A DNA stretch of 34,833 bases from contig JAEUWD010000011.1 of assembly GCA_016786485.1 (NCBI GenBank), positions 1 to 34,833 on the forward strand, read 5' to 3'. A program made the translations under genes and the position numbers. The first letter of the stretch is position 1. Each line of letters begins with the position of its first letter. This DNA is from Bacteriovoracaceae bacterium (GTDB lineage Bacteria > Bdellovibrionota > Bacteriovoracia > Bacteriovoracales > Bacteriovoracaceae). The notes below the pieces were generated by a model that saw only the letters and a program-made list of their open reading frames with translations, was not told the DNA's origin and did no database searches. This document shows, piece by piece, positions 8,553 to 16,594 of the stretch.

Positions 8553-9199
8553 TGCATACGTTTATACCGAAAAAGATTTTATATTATATCGCTTTTTTTC
8601 TGATTTTTATTTTTCTCTTTTTTTCATTTTCATTTTTTCTTTTCTTGTCGATGGCCACAATCGCTATTCTCTATCTCTTTAGAAAAAAAGATTTACGCAA
8701 TAATGACATTATCAAAAGAACGGATTCAACGATCTTAGCACCTGTGAATGGTGTGATTATTAAGATCAAAAAAGATAAGGAAATTAATGGTAGGCTTTAT
8801 ACTCAATTCACCATTATGATTGCGACGTTAAATGAGTGGGGCTTTTATCTTCCTGCTAGTTCGGAAGTGGAATCTTTGGAAAAAGTTGAAGGAAATAAGC
8901 TTTTCCGATTCGGCATGCTTCCGAGTAAGCACGAGTGGGACCTTAAGCGGCAGTATATTTTAAAACTTCAAACCAAACAGAAAAAAGATATTATTCTTAA
9001 AGTTTTTCCGTGTCGCGCAGGTTTTGAGCCGGACATTTGGATTAATCCAGGTGACCGGGGCATTGCAGGAGCTTGTTTCGGCTTAATGCCATTTGGTGGA
9101 ATAGTTAGACTATGTCTTCCAAATCCGATAAACCTATTCGTGGAAGAAGGTGATTTGTTAGTAACGAGTGAAACCGTTATGGCCAATCTCCAAGAATAA
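8552..9199 (+). CDS. Phosphatidylserine decarboxylase-like protein, predicted inactive
   Basis: 215-residue protein with one or two hydrophobic segments (about residues 10-45), then a domain aligning with short-type phosphatidylserine decarboxylases: LAPVNGVIIKI matches the family's SPADG region, and the tail CFGLMPFGGIVRLCLP matches the FG(S)RVD-LP motif. In active enzymes the Ser of that motif self-cleaves to give the pyruvoyl cofactor; here it is Gly183. The conserved His of the VHVNR-type segment is also absent (LNEWGFYLP). It lies between tsaB and pssA, so membrane-lipid context is clear. Family membership rests on motif order and neighbourhood. It could be a catalytically dead relative, or a divergent enzyme with another mechanism. 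Confidence 0.7.
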   Translation: MHTFIPKKILYYIAFFLIFIFLFFSFSFFLFLSMATIAILYLFRKKDLRNNDIIKRTDSTILAPVNGVIIKIKKDKEINGRLYTQFTIMIATLNEWGFYLPASSEVESLEKVEGNKLFRFGMLPSKHEWDLKRQYILKLQTKQKKDIILKVFPCRAGFEPDIWINPGDRGIAGACFGLMPFGGIVRLCLPNPINLFVEEGDLLVTSETVMANLQE

Positions 9200-9214
9200 A
9201 TTATTAGGAGTTTT

Positions 9215-10012
9215 ATGGAACATCGAAGAATAGCTTATTTTTTACCTAACCTTTTCACCGCACTAAACATGGCTTGTGGATTCGCGGCCATCATGTTGGC
9301 GATGAATGCTCAATTTTATAACGCCGTTATGTTTCTGATGCTGGGAGCCTTCTTTGATCTAGTCGATGGACGAGTGGCAAGATTAACGGGAACTCAGTCG
9401 AGTTTCGGGGAACAATTTGATTCCTTAAGCGATTTGATTTCATTTGGTTTAGCTCCATCTTTGATTTTTTACTTAAGATTCTTAACTCAAACGGGTCGAG
9501 TGGGAATGGTTGTCGCTTTTTTATTCGTTCTTTGCGGGGCACTGAGATTAGCTCGTTTCAATGCTAATATTGATAAAATTTCATCAAACTATTTTCAAGG
9601 ATTACCAATTCCAGGAGCTTCAACCGCCCTGGTGGGATTTATTCTGTTATCGCTCGAGTTTGAACGTCTCTTTCCGTTTGAATACTTAGATTATGTAGCA
9701 ATTATTTATCTGAGTTTTTATTCGCTACTTATGATTTCAAGCATCCCATTCCCATCGTTCAAAAATTCTCCATGGGTGAAAAAACATAAGAAGAAAGCAC
9801 TCCTTATGACTTTTGGAGTCGTGGGTTTATTAGTTATTTACGAAGAGTTAATGATCCCAGTTCTTATCACATCGTATGTGATTCTTTCGGTTGGTTACTA
9901 TGCTTTAAATCATAAAAAATTCGTTGGAATTTTTAGTCCAAGTACAACTCAAGAAAATGAAGACATCGAGTTGCCTTATGAGGATGAAACGGCCAATGAA
10001 CACGCCCACTAA
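9215..10012 (+). CDS. pssA: CDP-diacylglycerol-serine O-phosphatidyltransferase
   Basis: Membrane enzyme that makes phosphatidylserine from CDP-diacylglycerol (made by CdsA) and serine. It has 265 residues and several transmembrane helices. The CDP-alcohol phosphatidyltransferase motif DGRVARLTG followed by GEQFDSLSD (about residues 51-73) has all the metal-binding aspartates, and LPNLFTALNMACGF near the N-terminus is typical of the PssA branch. GGAG at 9207-9210 precedes the start. The acidic tail overlaps the truA start by 17 bp. Its product would normally go to Psd, whose neighbour-encoded relative looks inactive. Confidence 0.92.
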   Translation: MEHRRIAYFLPNLFTALNMACGFAAIMLAMNAQFYNAVMFLMLGAFFDLVDGRVARLTGTQSSFGEQFDSLSDLISFGLAPSLIFYLRFLTQTGRVGMVVAFLFVLCGALRLARFNANIDKISSNYFQGLPIPGASTALVGFILLSLEFERLFPFEYLDYVAIIYLSFYSLLMISSIPFPSFKNSPWVKKHKKKALLMTFGVVGLLVIYEELMIPVLITSYVILSVGYYALNHKKFVGIFSPSTTQENEDIELPYEDETANEHAH

Positions 10013-10769
10013 GCACTATTATTTTGTTACGCTTTCCTATAACGGTAGCGCTTATCTGGGTTGGCAAATTCAGAACGAAGGTCGCACGGTTCAGGGAACA
10101 ATTAATAAAGTTTTAAAAGAAATTTCTAAGTCCGAAGACGTGAGAACCATTGGCGGTGGTCGAACCGATACCGGTGTTCATGCTCTGAACCAGACCTGTA
10201 AAATTGCAATGTATTTAGAAATTAAGCCAGAGAAATTAATTCTGGCGATGAACTCGCTTTTGCCACCAGACATTCGTATTTTAACCGCCAAAAAAAGTAC
10301 TGAAGAATTCATGCCGACCTCAGATGCCAAGTCGAAAGAATATGGTTATTTTTTTACCAATCAAGAACAACCAACACCTTTTCAAAATACCCTTATGTCC
10401 AATTACACTTATAAATTGGATTTTAAAGCGATCGAAAAAGCCTGCAAGTTGCTCGAAGGAGAGCATGATTTTGTGAATTTTTTCACAAAAGGAACCGAGG
10501 TCAAAACTACAGTTCGAACCATTTTTAGCTGTCAGCTTAAAAAGCATGAAGGACATCATCTCTTTATCCCGGCTTATTACGAGCTCAATATTGTAGGAAG
10601 TGGCTTCTTGAAACAGATGGTCCGCCTCATTGTGGGCGCTCTTTGGGAGCTTGGTCGCGGCAAAATCACCCTCGATGACTTTAAAGAGGCTTTAGAGGGC
10701 CGCAAGTTGCGAAAAATAGGTCCTACTGCACCTTCCGACGGCCTATATTTAAAGCACATTACCTATTGA
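9996..10769 (+). CDS. truA: tRNA pseudouridine(38-40) synthase TruA
   Basis: Converts uridines 38-40 in the anticodon arm of many tRNAs to pseudouridine. The ATG at 9996 gives 257 residues, close to the family norm; an open frame extends back to 9924 but those residues are unlike TruA and lie in the end of pssA. Motifs: YNGSAYLGWQIQ near the N-terminus, the catalytic loop GGGRTDTGVHAL with its essential Asp, and the C-terminal VGSGFLKQMVRLIVGAL. The start lies within pssA, suggesting coupling. It is the last gene of the pyrH-to-truA run; tig has its own promoter right after. Confidence 0.94.
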   Translation: MNTPTKHYYFVTLSYNGSAYLGWQIQNEGRTVQGTINKVLKEISKSEDVRTIGGGRTDTGVHALNQTCKIAMYLEIKPEKLILAMNSLLPPDIRILTAKKSTEEFMPTSDAKSKEYGYFFTNQEQPTPFQNTLMSNYTYKLDFKAIEKACKLLEGEHDFVNFFTKGTEVKTTVRTIFSCQLKKHEGHHLFIPAYYELNIVGSGFLKQMVRLIVGALWELGRGKITLDDFKEALEGRKLRKIGPTAPSDGLYLKHITY

Positions 10770-10774
10770 AATAT

Positions 10775-10802
10775 TTGCCTTTAAGGGCATTTATGCTATG
10801 TT
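10775..10802 (+). promoter_or_regulatory. Probable sigma-70-type promoter of tig
   Basis: TTGCCT (10775-10780), a 16-base spacer and TATGTT (10797-10802) preceded by TGC; the core TGCTATGTTCC is identical to that upstream of rpsB. It lies 6 bp after the truA stop and about 40 bp before the tig ATG. A small TGCC/GGCA inverted repeat (10777-10790) overlaps the spacer. Confidence 0.5.
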
Positions 10803-10842
10803 CCTAAAAAATTTACTATCACTTTAATTAACGAGGAATTCT

Positions 10843-12129
10843 ATGAGTTATCAAGTCGAAACGATCAACAGCTGTACTAAGAAACTAATTTTTAATTTCG
10901 ATTCAGTAGATCTATCAAAGCAAATCGATAAGGCCCTTCAAAATAAGCAAAAATCAGTGAACCTTAAAGGCTATAGAAAAGGTAAAGCGCCATTAGATAT
11001 GGTTAAAAAACTTTACGGACCGCAAGTTGAAAACGAAGCACTTTATTCATTCGTTTCAGAAAAGTTTTTTGATGCGCTTGAAAGCGAAGGGATTAAAGCT
11101 GTTGGTTATCCAAACTTTGGAAACACAGAGTATAAACAAGAAAACAAAAGCGTAAAATTCGAAGCAACGGTAGAAACATTTCCAGAATTCGAAATTAAAA
11201 ATTATAGTAAATTAGAATTCACGAAAGAAGCGGTTGAAGTTACTGAAAAAGAAATTGAAGATATGAAGAAAAATTATCTTTCAAGCAAAGCTGTCTTAAC
11301 AGAAGTTAACGGCGCAAAACTTGAAAATGGTCATTCAGCTGTTATGAATTTCGAAGGTGAAAAAGAAGACGGTTCAAAACCTGCGAATATGGCCGGGAAA
11401 GAATTCGTGCTTGAAATTGGTTCAGGCCAATTTATTCCAGGATTTGAAGAGCAAATGGTTGGTATGACAGTAGGTGAGAAACGTACAATTTCTGTTGTTT
11501 TCCCAACTGATTATCAAGAAGAATCACTTCGTGGCAAACCAGTAAAATTCCATATTGATTTACTTGAAATCAAAGAAAAGAAAATGCCAGAGTTAACCGA
11601 TGAATTAGCGGTTGAATTTGGTTTTAAATCAGCAACTGATATGAATGAAAAAATGACAAAAAATCTTGAGTACCAAAAAACAAGAAAAGTAGAAGAAAAA
11701 CTACACCAAGAAATTCTTGAAAAACTAGTTAGCGAAAATTCATTCGAAGTTCCACGTGCTTTAATTGAACAACAAAAAGAAGCTATCAAAAAAGATTTAA
11801 GCAAAAACCTTCAAGCACAAGGCTTCAACGATGATATGTTAAATACATATTTCTCGAAGTGGACGGCGGATCTTGAAGATAAAGCAAACTTTCAAGTTCG
11901 TTCAGGTTTAATCTTAGATAAAATTGCTCGTAAGTATGGAATTGAATCAAATGAAGCAGACTTGGATCAGAAGCTAAAAGAAGTTTCTGAGCAGTCAGGC
12001 ATGGAATTTGATAAGCTAAAAGGTTATTACAATTCAAACAAGACGTTAACTCAGAACATGCTTTACGTTATTCGCGAGGAAAAAACCTTCCAACGTTTGA
12101 CTAAAGAAATGAAAGTTAAAACTAAGTAA
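10843..12129 (+). CDS. tig: Trigger factor
   Basis: Ribosome-associated chaperone with peptidyl-prolyl isomerase activity that meets nascent chains at the tunnel exit. It has 428 residues with the three expected parts. The N-terminal ribosome-binding domain contains the signature GYRKGKAPLDMVKKLYG (about residues 43-59). The FKBP-type domain (about 150-245) contains VLEIGSGQFIPGFEEQMVGM and the VGEKRTISVVFP segment. The helical C-terminal chaperone domain is lysine/glutamate rich. The start ATG follows GAGGA at 10832-10836. tig often precedes clpP-clpX; here a guanine deaminase gene follows instead, 1 bp downstream. Confidence 0.96.
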   Translation: MSYQVETINSCTKKLIFNFDSVDLSKQIDKALQNKQKSVNLKGYRKGKAPLDMVKKLYGPQVENEALYSFVSEKFFDALESEGIKAVGYPNFGNTEYKQENKSVKFEATVETFPEFEIKNYSKLEFTKEAVEVTEKEIEDMKKNYLSSKAVLTEVNGAKLENGHSAVMNFEGEKEDGSKPANMAGKEFVLEIGSGQFIPGFEEQMVGMTVGEKRTISVVFPTDYQEESLRGKPVKFHIDLLEIKEKKMPELTDELAVEFGFKSATDMNEKMTKNLEYQKTRKVEEKLHQEILEKLVSENSFEVPRALIEQQKEAIKKDLSKNLQAQGFNDDMLNTYFSKWTADLEDKANFQVRSGLILDKIARKYGIESNEADLDQKLKEVSEQSGMEFDKLKGYYNSNKTLTQNMLYVIREEKTFQRLTKEMKVKTK

Positions 12130-12130
12130 T

Positions 12131-13426
12131 TTGAAAATTAAATTAGTTCGCGCGACCATTCTCAACCCGCTGTCCGATAAAAAATGCCAATTTTTTAAAG
12201 ACGGGCTATTGGTGATTAAGTATCCCAAGAAAGATATGGGTGTAGTGGCCGATATTGGTCATTACAAAACACTCGCAAAAAAATATAAAAAGCATGCAAG
12301 TTTAATTGAAGATTACTCAGGACAACTGATTATTCCTTCGTTCTTTGATATGCACTTCCATTGGGTACAAGAACGCGTCCGTGAAATGCCAAAAGATAAT
12401 CTGCTAGAGTGGTTACGCCTATATACTTTTCCCACTGAAGCGCGATTTGCGGATGAAAAATTTTCTAAGACAGAAGCTCAAAACTTTTTTGCTAATTTAA
12501 TTAAAACGGGAACTTTAGGCGGAGCTTGTTATAGCTCTATTCATGAGCATACATTGCATCACGCTTTTGAATCCGCCGTGGGTGATTTTGTGATTGGAAA
12601 CGTGTTGATGAACATGAATTCACCTGTAGAATTAACAGTTTCAAATCGTGATACGAATGCTTTAGTTAAAAAATTATCAAAAAAATATAAAGAAAAGTAT
12701 GCGCTTACTCCACGTTTTGCACCTACTACTCATCCAGATGTGATGAAGTTTGGAGCAGCAGAAGCGAAGAAAAATAAATCATTTATTCAAACCCATCTTT
12801 CAGAAACAAAAAATGAAATTGATTGGGTGCTTGGTATGTACCAGGAAATGAAAGGCTTCGAAAAAGTCACAAGTTATACAGAGATTTATGAGAAATCTAA
12901 AGTTCTCGGAAAAAAGACTTTTATGGGTCACGGGATACACCTGAGTCCTAAGGAATTAAAAACTCTTTCAAAAACGAAAACGGCGATTGTCCATTGCCCG
13001 ACTTCAAACGCACCGATTGAAGAAGGTGGTTTAGGCTCGGGTCTTTTTGATTTTGCAAAGACTGAAAAGCATGGCGTACGTTGGGCATTAGGTTCTGATA
13101 TAGGGGCCGGTCCTTTCGTGAGTATGTTCGATGTTATGCGATCATTTGTCGCACAAAACGCAGGTAATAAAGCTGCGACATATACAAAAGCACTTTATCG
13201 TTCAACGCTTGCAGGTGCTGGGTTGTTAGGGTTAGGGAAAAAGAAAGGTAATCTCGTTAAAGGTAAAGAAGCTAATTATATGGTGTTACCTGCTCAGCTA
13301 ATTGATAAGACCAGCGCAGAGGAAGTGCTTAAGATTCTTATTACCAATGTTCCAAGCCGTAAAAATTTTGATTCACTTCCTGAGTCTGTGGTTTACCAAG
13401 GCACTACGCTTTTTTCTCGCACCTAA
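12131..13426 (+). CDS. guaD: Guanine deaminase (amidohydrolase family)
   Basis: Predicted to hydrolyse guanine to xanthine and ammonia in purine salvage. It has 431 residues. Amidohydrolase metal ligands are visible: the HFH pair in IPSFFDMHFHWVQ (about residues 74-76), the His of QTHLSET, the His of FMGHGIHLS, and the Asp of LGSDIGAG. The combination AIVHCPTSNAPI plus GLGSGLFDF is typical of guanine deaminases rather than of chlorohydrolase-type relatives. Start is a TTG 1 bp after the tig stop, with no strong Shine-Dalgarno, so coupling to tig is likely. The last 54 bp overlap the convergent ComEC-like gene. Confidence 0.85.
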   Translation: MKIKLVRATILNPLSDKKCQFFKDGLLVIKYPKKDMGVVADIGHYKTLAKKYKKHASLIEDYSGQLIIPSFFDMHFHWVQERVREMPKDNLLEWLRLYTFPTEARFADEKFSKTEAQNFFANLIKTGTLGGACYSSIHEHTLHHAFESAVGDFVIGNVLMNMNSPVELTVSNRDTNALVKKLSKKYKEKYALTPRFAPTTHPDVMKFGAAEAKKNKSFIQTHLSETKNEIDWVLGMYQEMKGFEKVTSYTEIYEKSKVLGKKTFMGHGIHLSPKELKTLSKTKTAIVHCPTSNAPIEEGGLGSGLFDFAKTEKHGVRWALGSDIGAGPFVSMFDVMRSFVAQNAGNKAATYTKALYRSTLAGAGLLGLGKKKGNLVKGKEANYMVLPAQLIDKTSAEEVLKILITNVPSRKNFDSLPESVVYQGTTLFSRT

Positions 13427-14416
13427 GCATTTAACTTCCCAAAAACTTTCCTGAAATTCTGCCCGACACTGGTCCGATTCAGCGGAGAGTGAATGGAAAT
13501 ATTTTTTATTCGAAAGATGATATTGGTACTTATTTTGATTGGTAGAAGTCGAATAAAAAATCAAATTTAAAAACAGTAACGTTTTAAAAAGCTCTTTTTT
13601 CATCAGAAAAATAAATAATGAAAGAATAACCAGATTATCTGGCCCAATTTGAGGGAAATAATGACTAAGCTTGAAAAGATAATTGAGAATAGTTTGAAAG
13701 CAACTCATAAAAAAATGACAAGCACCATCCAGGTAATCAAAGTATGGAAAAAAATAATTTAGTGCAAGAATGGGAAAGGCCAGGCTGACGATAAGGCTGA
13801 TAGGAAAATTCACGAAAAGAGTAAGGAGATTGGTATTTTGCTGGAGAAAGAAATTGACCAAGATATTGCCGAGAAATAGGTAGATGAAAAGTTGTTTGCG
13901 ACTAAAAATAATAATACCTAAAAACAAAAAACTAAAAATAAAACTGAGAGAGTTTTGATAAAAGTTACCAAGCCCCATGTCGATAATAAAAGTGAGTAGA
14001 AAACTGAACCCTGTATCATGCGAAATGTAATTGATATTCCTAAACCAGATCATTCGCTTAAGCGCCTCAAAACCGGGCACCCACAGCAAGGTAAATAAGC
14101 TCAGTAGAAAAAGATGCTTAAGTCCTGCCATCTGAAACATTTTAACCAGGACTGAAAGATGTAATCCTGATGGAGTTGAAAGGTGGAGCAAGGAGAGCTT
14201 TTCTAATTGAGGTTTGGTTTCTTTAAGATATCGAGTGCCATATCCCGTAATAAAAGATGAATAGAGTAGGCTCAGTTCATTTTTGCCCCATTTTTCGACA
14301 ATTTTTTGATGAGAGCTTTTGATAAGGGCCGGAGTTTTTTTTGCTCGGAAAGTACCGGAAGTGATGTCATGAAAGAAGAGAAGAAAACTAAGACTAAAAA
14401 TAAAAAAGACCTGCAT
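13373..14416 (-). CDS. ComEC/Rec2-like integral membrane protein, stand-alone competence domain
   Basis: 347-residue, strongly hydrophobic protein with about eight predicted membrane helices. The segment HLSTPSGLHLSVLVKMF (about residues 77-93) resembles the ComEC/Rec2 signature (S-G-L-H), and WVPGFEALKRMIWF resembles the following PS-x-x-R-A region. In full ComEC proteins this domain forms the inner-membrane channel for single-stranded DNA uptake and is accompanied by an OB-fold and usually a metallo-beta-lactamase-like domain; neither is visible. The C-terminal 100 residues are polar and unrecognised. The end runs 54 bp antisense into guaD. It lies 57 bp after the S41 peptidase gene on the same strand and may be co-transcribed. 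Other helical membrane proteins cannot be excluded. Confidence 0.55.
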   Translation of the reverse strand: MQVFFIFSLSFLLFFHDITSGTFRAKKTPALIKSSHQKIVEKWGKNELSLLYSSFITGYGTRYLKETKPQLEKLSLLHLSTPSGLHLSVLVKMFQMAGLKHLFLLSLFTLLWVPGFEALKRMIWFRNINYISHDTGFSFLLTFIIDMGLGNFYQNSLSFIFSFLFLGIIIFSRKQLFIYLFLGNILVNFFLQQNTNLLTLFVNFPISLIVSLAFPILALNYFFPYFDYLDGACHFFMSCFQTILNYLFKLSHYFPQIGPDNLVILSLFIFLMKKELFKTLLFLNLIFYSTSTNQNKYQYHLSNKKYFHSLSAESDQCRAEFQESFWEVKCLGARKKRSALVNHRLRK

Positions 14417-14473
14417 CCGTGAGGGGCATGCAAGTCTTTATGTTTTAACGCTTATAATAAGCTAATGAAATTA

Positions 14474-16363
14474 TTACGGCTTAACTTTGACCAGGAAAAG
14501 ATCGCAATGTTTCTCAAGCAATTTCGCCGCTTCTGGCTTAGCTTTTGCAATTTTTTGCAATTCTACGAAAGTGGCATTGTTTGAAACGATTTCAAAAGCA
14601 CGGCGGATAAAATCACGATACTGATTGTATTTAAATTTTTGCAAATCAACGTACATATCTGGCTTAACACCGTTGTTTTCTAAAAACTGCCCATCTTCCA
14701 TAACCAGCGCTGATTCAGTTAAGCGTGCTTCAAAATGTGAATGTGGCGCTTGTAAGTGCTTAACCACGTTACCACCAGCACCCATCGTGTTTTGACCTGC
14801 AAGAACCGCCAAACCGTTACGCTTTAATAAATAAGCGATAATGTCACCAGATGAAGCGTTCCCTTCACTTACCAGGGCCAGGATATTAAACTTGGTTTGA
14901 AGTTCATAATTTACGTTGATTCCGAATGGCATAAAACTTTCCACTGGGTACGACTTTGACGAAATCTTCGCGCCTTTCTCATAATCAATCGTAAGTTCTT
15001 TTAAAACATCATCAGCGATGACAGCTTCAGAACCACGGCCAATAGAAGTCGACATTGAGTGAAAGTTGTTTAACCAATTTTCATTAAGACCAAACTTCAT
15101 ATCGATGGTTTTAATTTTCTTATTTGAAAAAGCCTGGGCGACATTAGTTACTAAACTCAGTGAACCACCTGGGTTATCAAGTAAATCGAGGACGATATCT
15201 TTTACGCCATGTTTTTCGAATTTACGTAATGTTATCCACAATTGCTCAAGCACTTCTTCTTGACCTGCATCTGGACTAAAAGTCCCAATACGGATGTAAC
15301 CAATATTTTTAGTTTTTCCAGTGCTGGTTTTTACTGATTCAATATAGGCAGGATAAGTTTGCGCTTCTTCGATAAATAATACGTCTTCTGGGATTTTTCT
15401 TTCAAGTGCTAATGACTCACGGCCTTGAGCAGTGACGAAAGATAAGTGCTTCTTAATATGAGCACTGGTCCATCCGTCGACAGCGTCAAATTCAAAACGT
15501 GAGATTCTATCGGCAATGCTTTCAATTGAAGAATTGGCAGCAAAAGCCTTCTGCAAATTGATTGGTCGTTGGTTGGCTTGATAAAAAGTCATGGGAAATT
15601 TTGTGCCAGTGACTTTATCTGTTACGTGTAATACGAATGGGTTTTCCTTGAGCTTCGCAATTTCAAATTGAAAGTCCGCATAGTCACGTACAATCCATGG
15701 TAGTTCAACGGTTAAAATTTTGCCGTTTTCAGCTGAACTATAAGTAAGGCTCACATATTTTTCTTTTGGTAAGTTGCCTGAAAGTGAAGAGCGTTGAAAA
15801 AGGCTTTTCGCAAGAAAAGTATGGTTTGATTCTTCACGACCAAGGTTACGGTAAGGAACAAGTTCTTTGTTGATGTAATCTTTAACGGAAATTTTATTGA
15901 TACGAATAATTTGATCACCTGGTTGAAGTGGGAAATTTTCAATACCTTGAACTAAAGGGTGCAGTTCAGTTACCAAAATATTGTCCCCGTGCTTGATTCC
16001 AAGCATACCAAGAACTGCAATTTCAGATGCACCCTTTAGTGAAGAAGGTCTAAAATTAATCGAAAAGTGTGCGTCTCCGAAAGTCGCGACAAATTCATTT
16101 AATGCGGCGTAAAATTCGGAGTTATTTTTCGTTAACATGATTTTTTGAATAAATTTTTGTTCGAGGTCGGCGAGCTTGAAGCCAAATCTTTGTTCTTTGT
16201 ACTCAGTTAGAGCGTAATTTTCTCTAATTTGTGAGACTAAAACTTTAAAATCTGTCAGCTTCTGCTCCATCGTCAGTGGGCGATTTGGTACAGCTTCCTG
16301 ACATCCTGTAATTAGTATAGATAGAAACAATACGATACTTAAAACACTAAGAAATTTTTTCAC
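14474..16363 (-). CDS. S41-family peptidase-like lipoprotein
   Basis: 629 residues starting at a GTG with GAGGG 6-7 bases upstream. The N-terminus is a lipoprotein signal: basic MKKF, a hydrophobic core, lipobox ITGC with Cys21, so it is anchored on the periplasmic side or in the outer membrane. An N-terminal helical part is followed by a PDZ-like stretch (LQPGDQIIRINKISV, about residues 147-161). The C-terminal S41 core contains DIVLDLLDNPGGS, LVSEGNASSGDIIAYLL with the likely nucleophile Ser, and GQNTMGAGGN. The last motif has Ala where carboxy-terminal-processing proteases have the catalytic Lys, so it fits the tricorn/other S41 branch better than CtpA. Divergent from the exported Clp-like gene. 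Substrate unknown. Confidence 0.8.
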   Translation of the reverse strand: MKKFLSVLSIVLFLSILITGCQEAVPNRPLTMEQKLTDFKVLVSQIRENYALTEYKEQRFGFKLADLEQKFIQKIMLTKNNSEFYAALNEFVATFGDAHFSINFRPSSLKGASEIAVLGMLGIKHGDNILVTELHPLVQGIENFPLQPGDQIIRINKISVKDYINKELVPYRNLGREESNHTFLAKSLFQRSSLSGNLPKEKYVSLTYSSAENGKILTVELPWIVRDYADFQFEIAKLKENPFVLHVTDKVTGTKFPMTFYQANQRPINLQKAFAANSSIESIADRISRFEFDAVDGWTSAHIKKHLSFVTAQGRESLALERKIPEDVLFIEEAQTYPAYIESVKTSTGKTKNIGYIRIGTFSPDAGQEEVLEQLWITLRKFEKHGVKDIVLDLLDNPGGSLSLVTNVAQAFSNKKIKTIDMKFGLNENWLNNFHSMSTSIGRGSEAVIADDVLKELTIDYEKGAKISSKSYPVESFMPFGINVNYELQTKFNILALVSEGNASSGDIIAYLLKRNGLAVLAGQNTMGAGGNVVKHLQAPHSHFEARLTESALVMEDGQFLENNGVKPDMYVDLQKFKYNQYRDFIRRAFEIVSNNATFVELQKIAKAKPEAAKLLEKHCDLFLVKVKP

Positions 16364-16594
16364 TACAACCCTCTCATTTTTAAAAACTCTTTGAGTATCA
16401 TGAAAAATTTAGTGGCCTGTGAAAATAATTTAGGAAATTTTTACATACATGCACTTCGAAATGCTGCGAGAAATTAAAAATATCTTACATCTGAAGACAC
16501 ATGTTGTCAGATGCACGCTTGCAGTTTAAAAAACTATCGTCTTGCCTGAGAGACAAGATGAGTAGGAAGAGGGAGAACAAAAGCGGGGTTGCGT
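16364..16594. promoter_or_regulatory. Divergent intergenic region between S41 peptidase and Clp-like genes
   Basis: 231 bp that must hold the promoters of both divergent genes. It contains an imperfect palindrome (16488-16513), the boxes CGCTTGCAG (16516-16524) and GTCTTGC (16539-16545) that recur upstream of the PrkA-like gene, and a purine-rich leader (16547-16576). No convincing -35/-10 pair was found on either strand; a weak candidate for the peptidase gene lies on the - strand (TTCACA, 18 bases, GATACT). Confidence 0.4.
16488..16513. repeat. Imperfect palindrome, possible operator
   Basis: Arms CATCTGA (16488-16494) and TCAGATG (16507-16513) are perfect 7-bp inverted repeats around a 12-base centre that itself contains GACA/TGTC. 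It sits about 80 bp before the Clp-like start, with no T-run, so it looks more like a protein-binding site than a terminator. Confidence 0.4.

Noticed and set aside
9924-9995. Upstream extension of truA
   Set aside because: Residues are unlike TruA and are simply another frame of the pssA tail; the ATG at 9996 gives the normal length.
14280-14480. Possible terminator hairpins between the ComEC-like and S41 genes
   Set aside because: Only 5-bp stems such as TGCAT/ATGCA with no T-run on the relevant strand.
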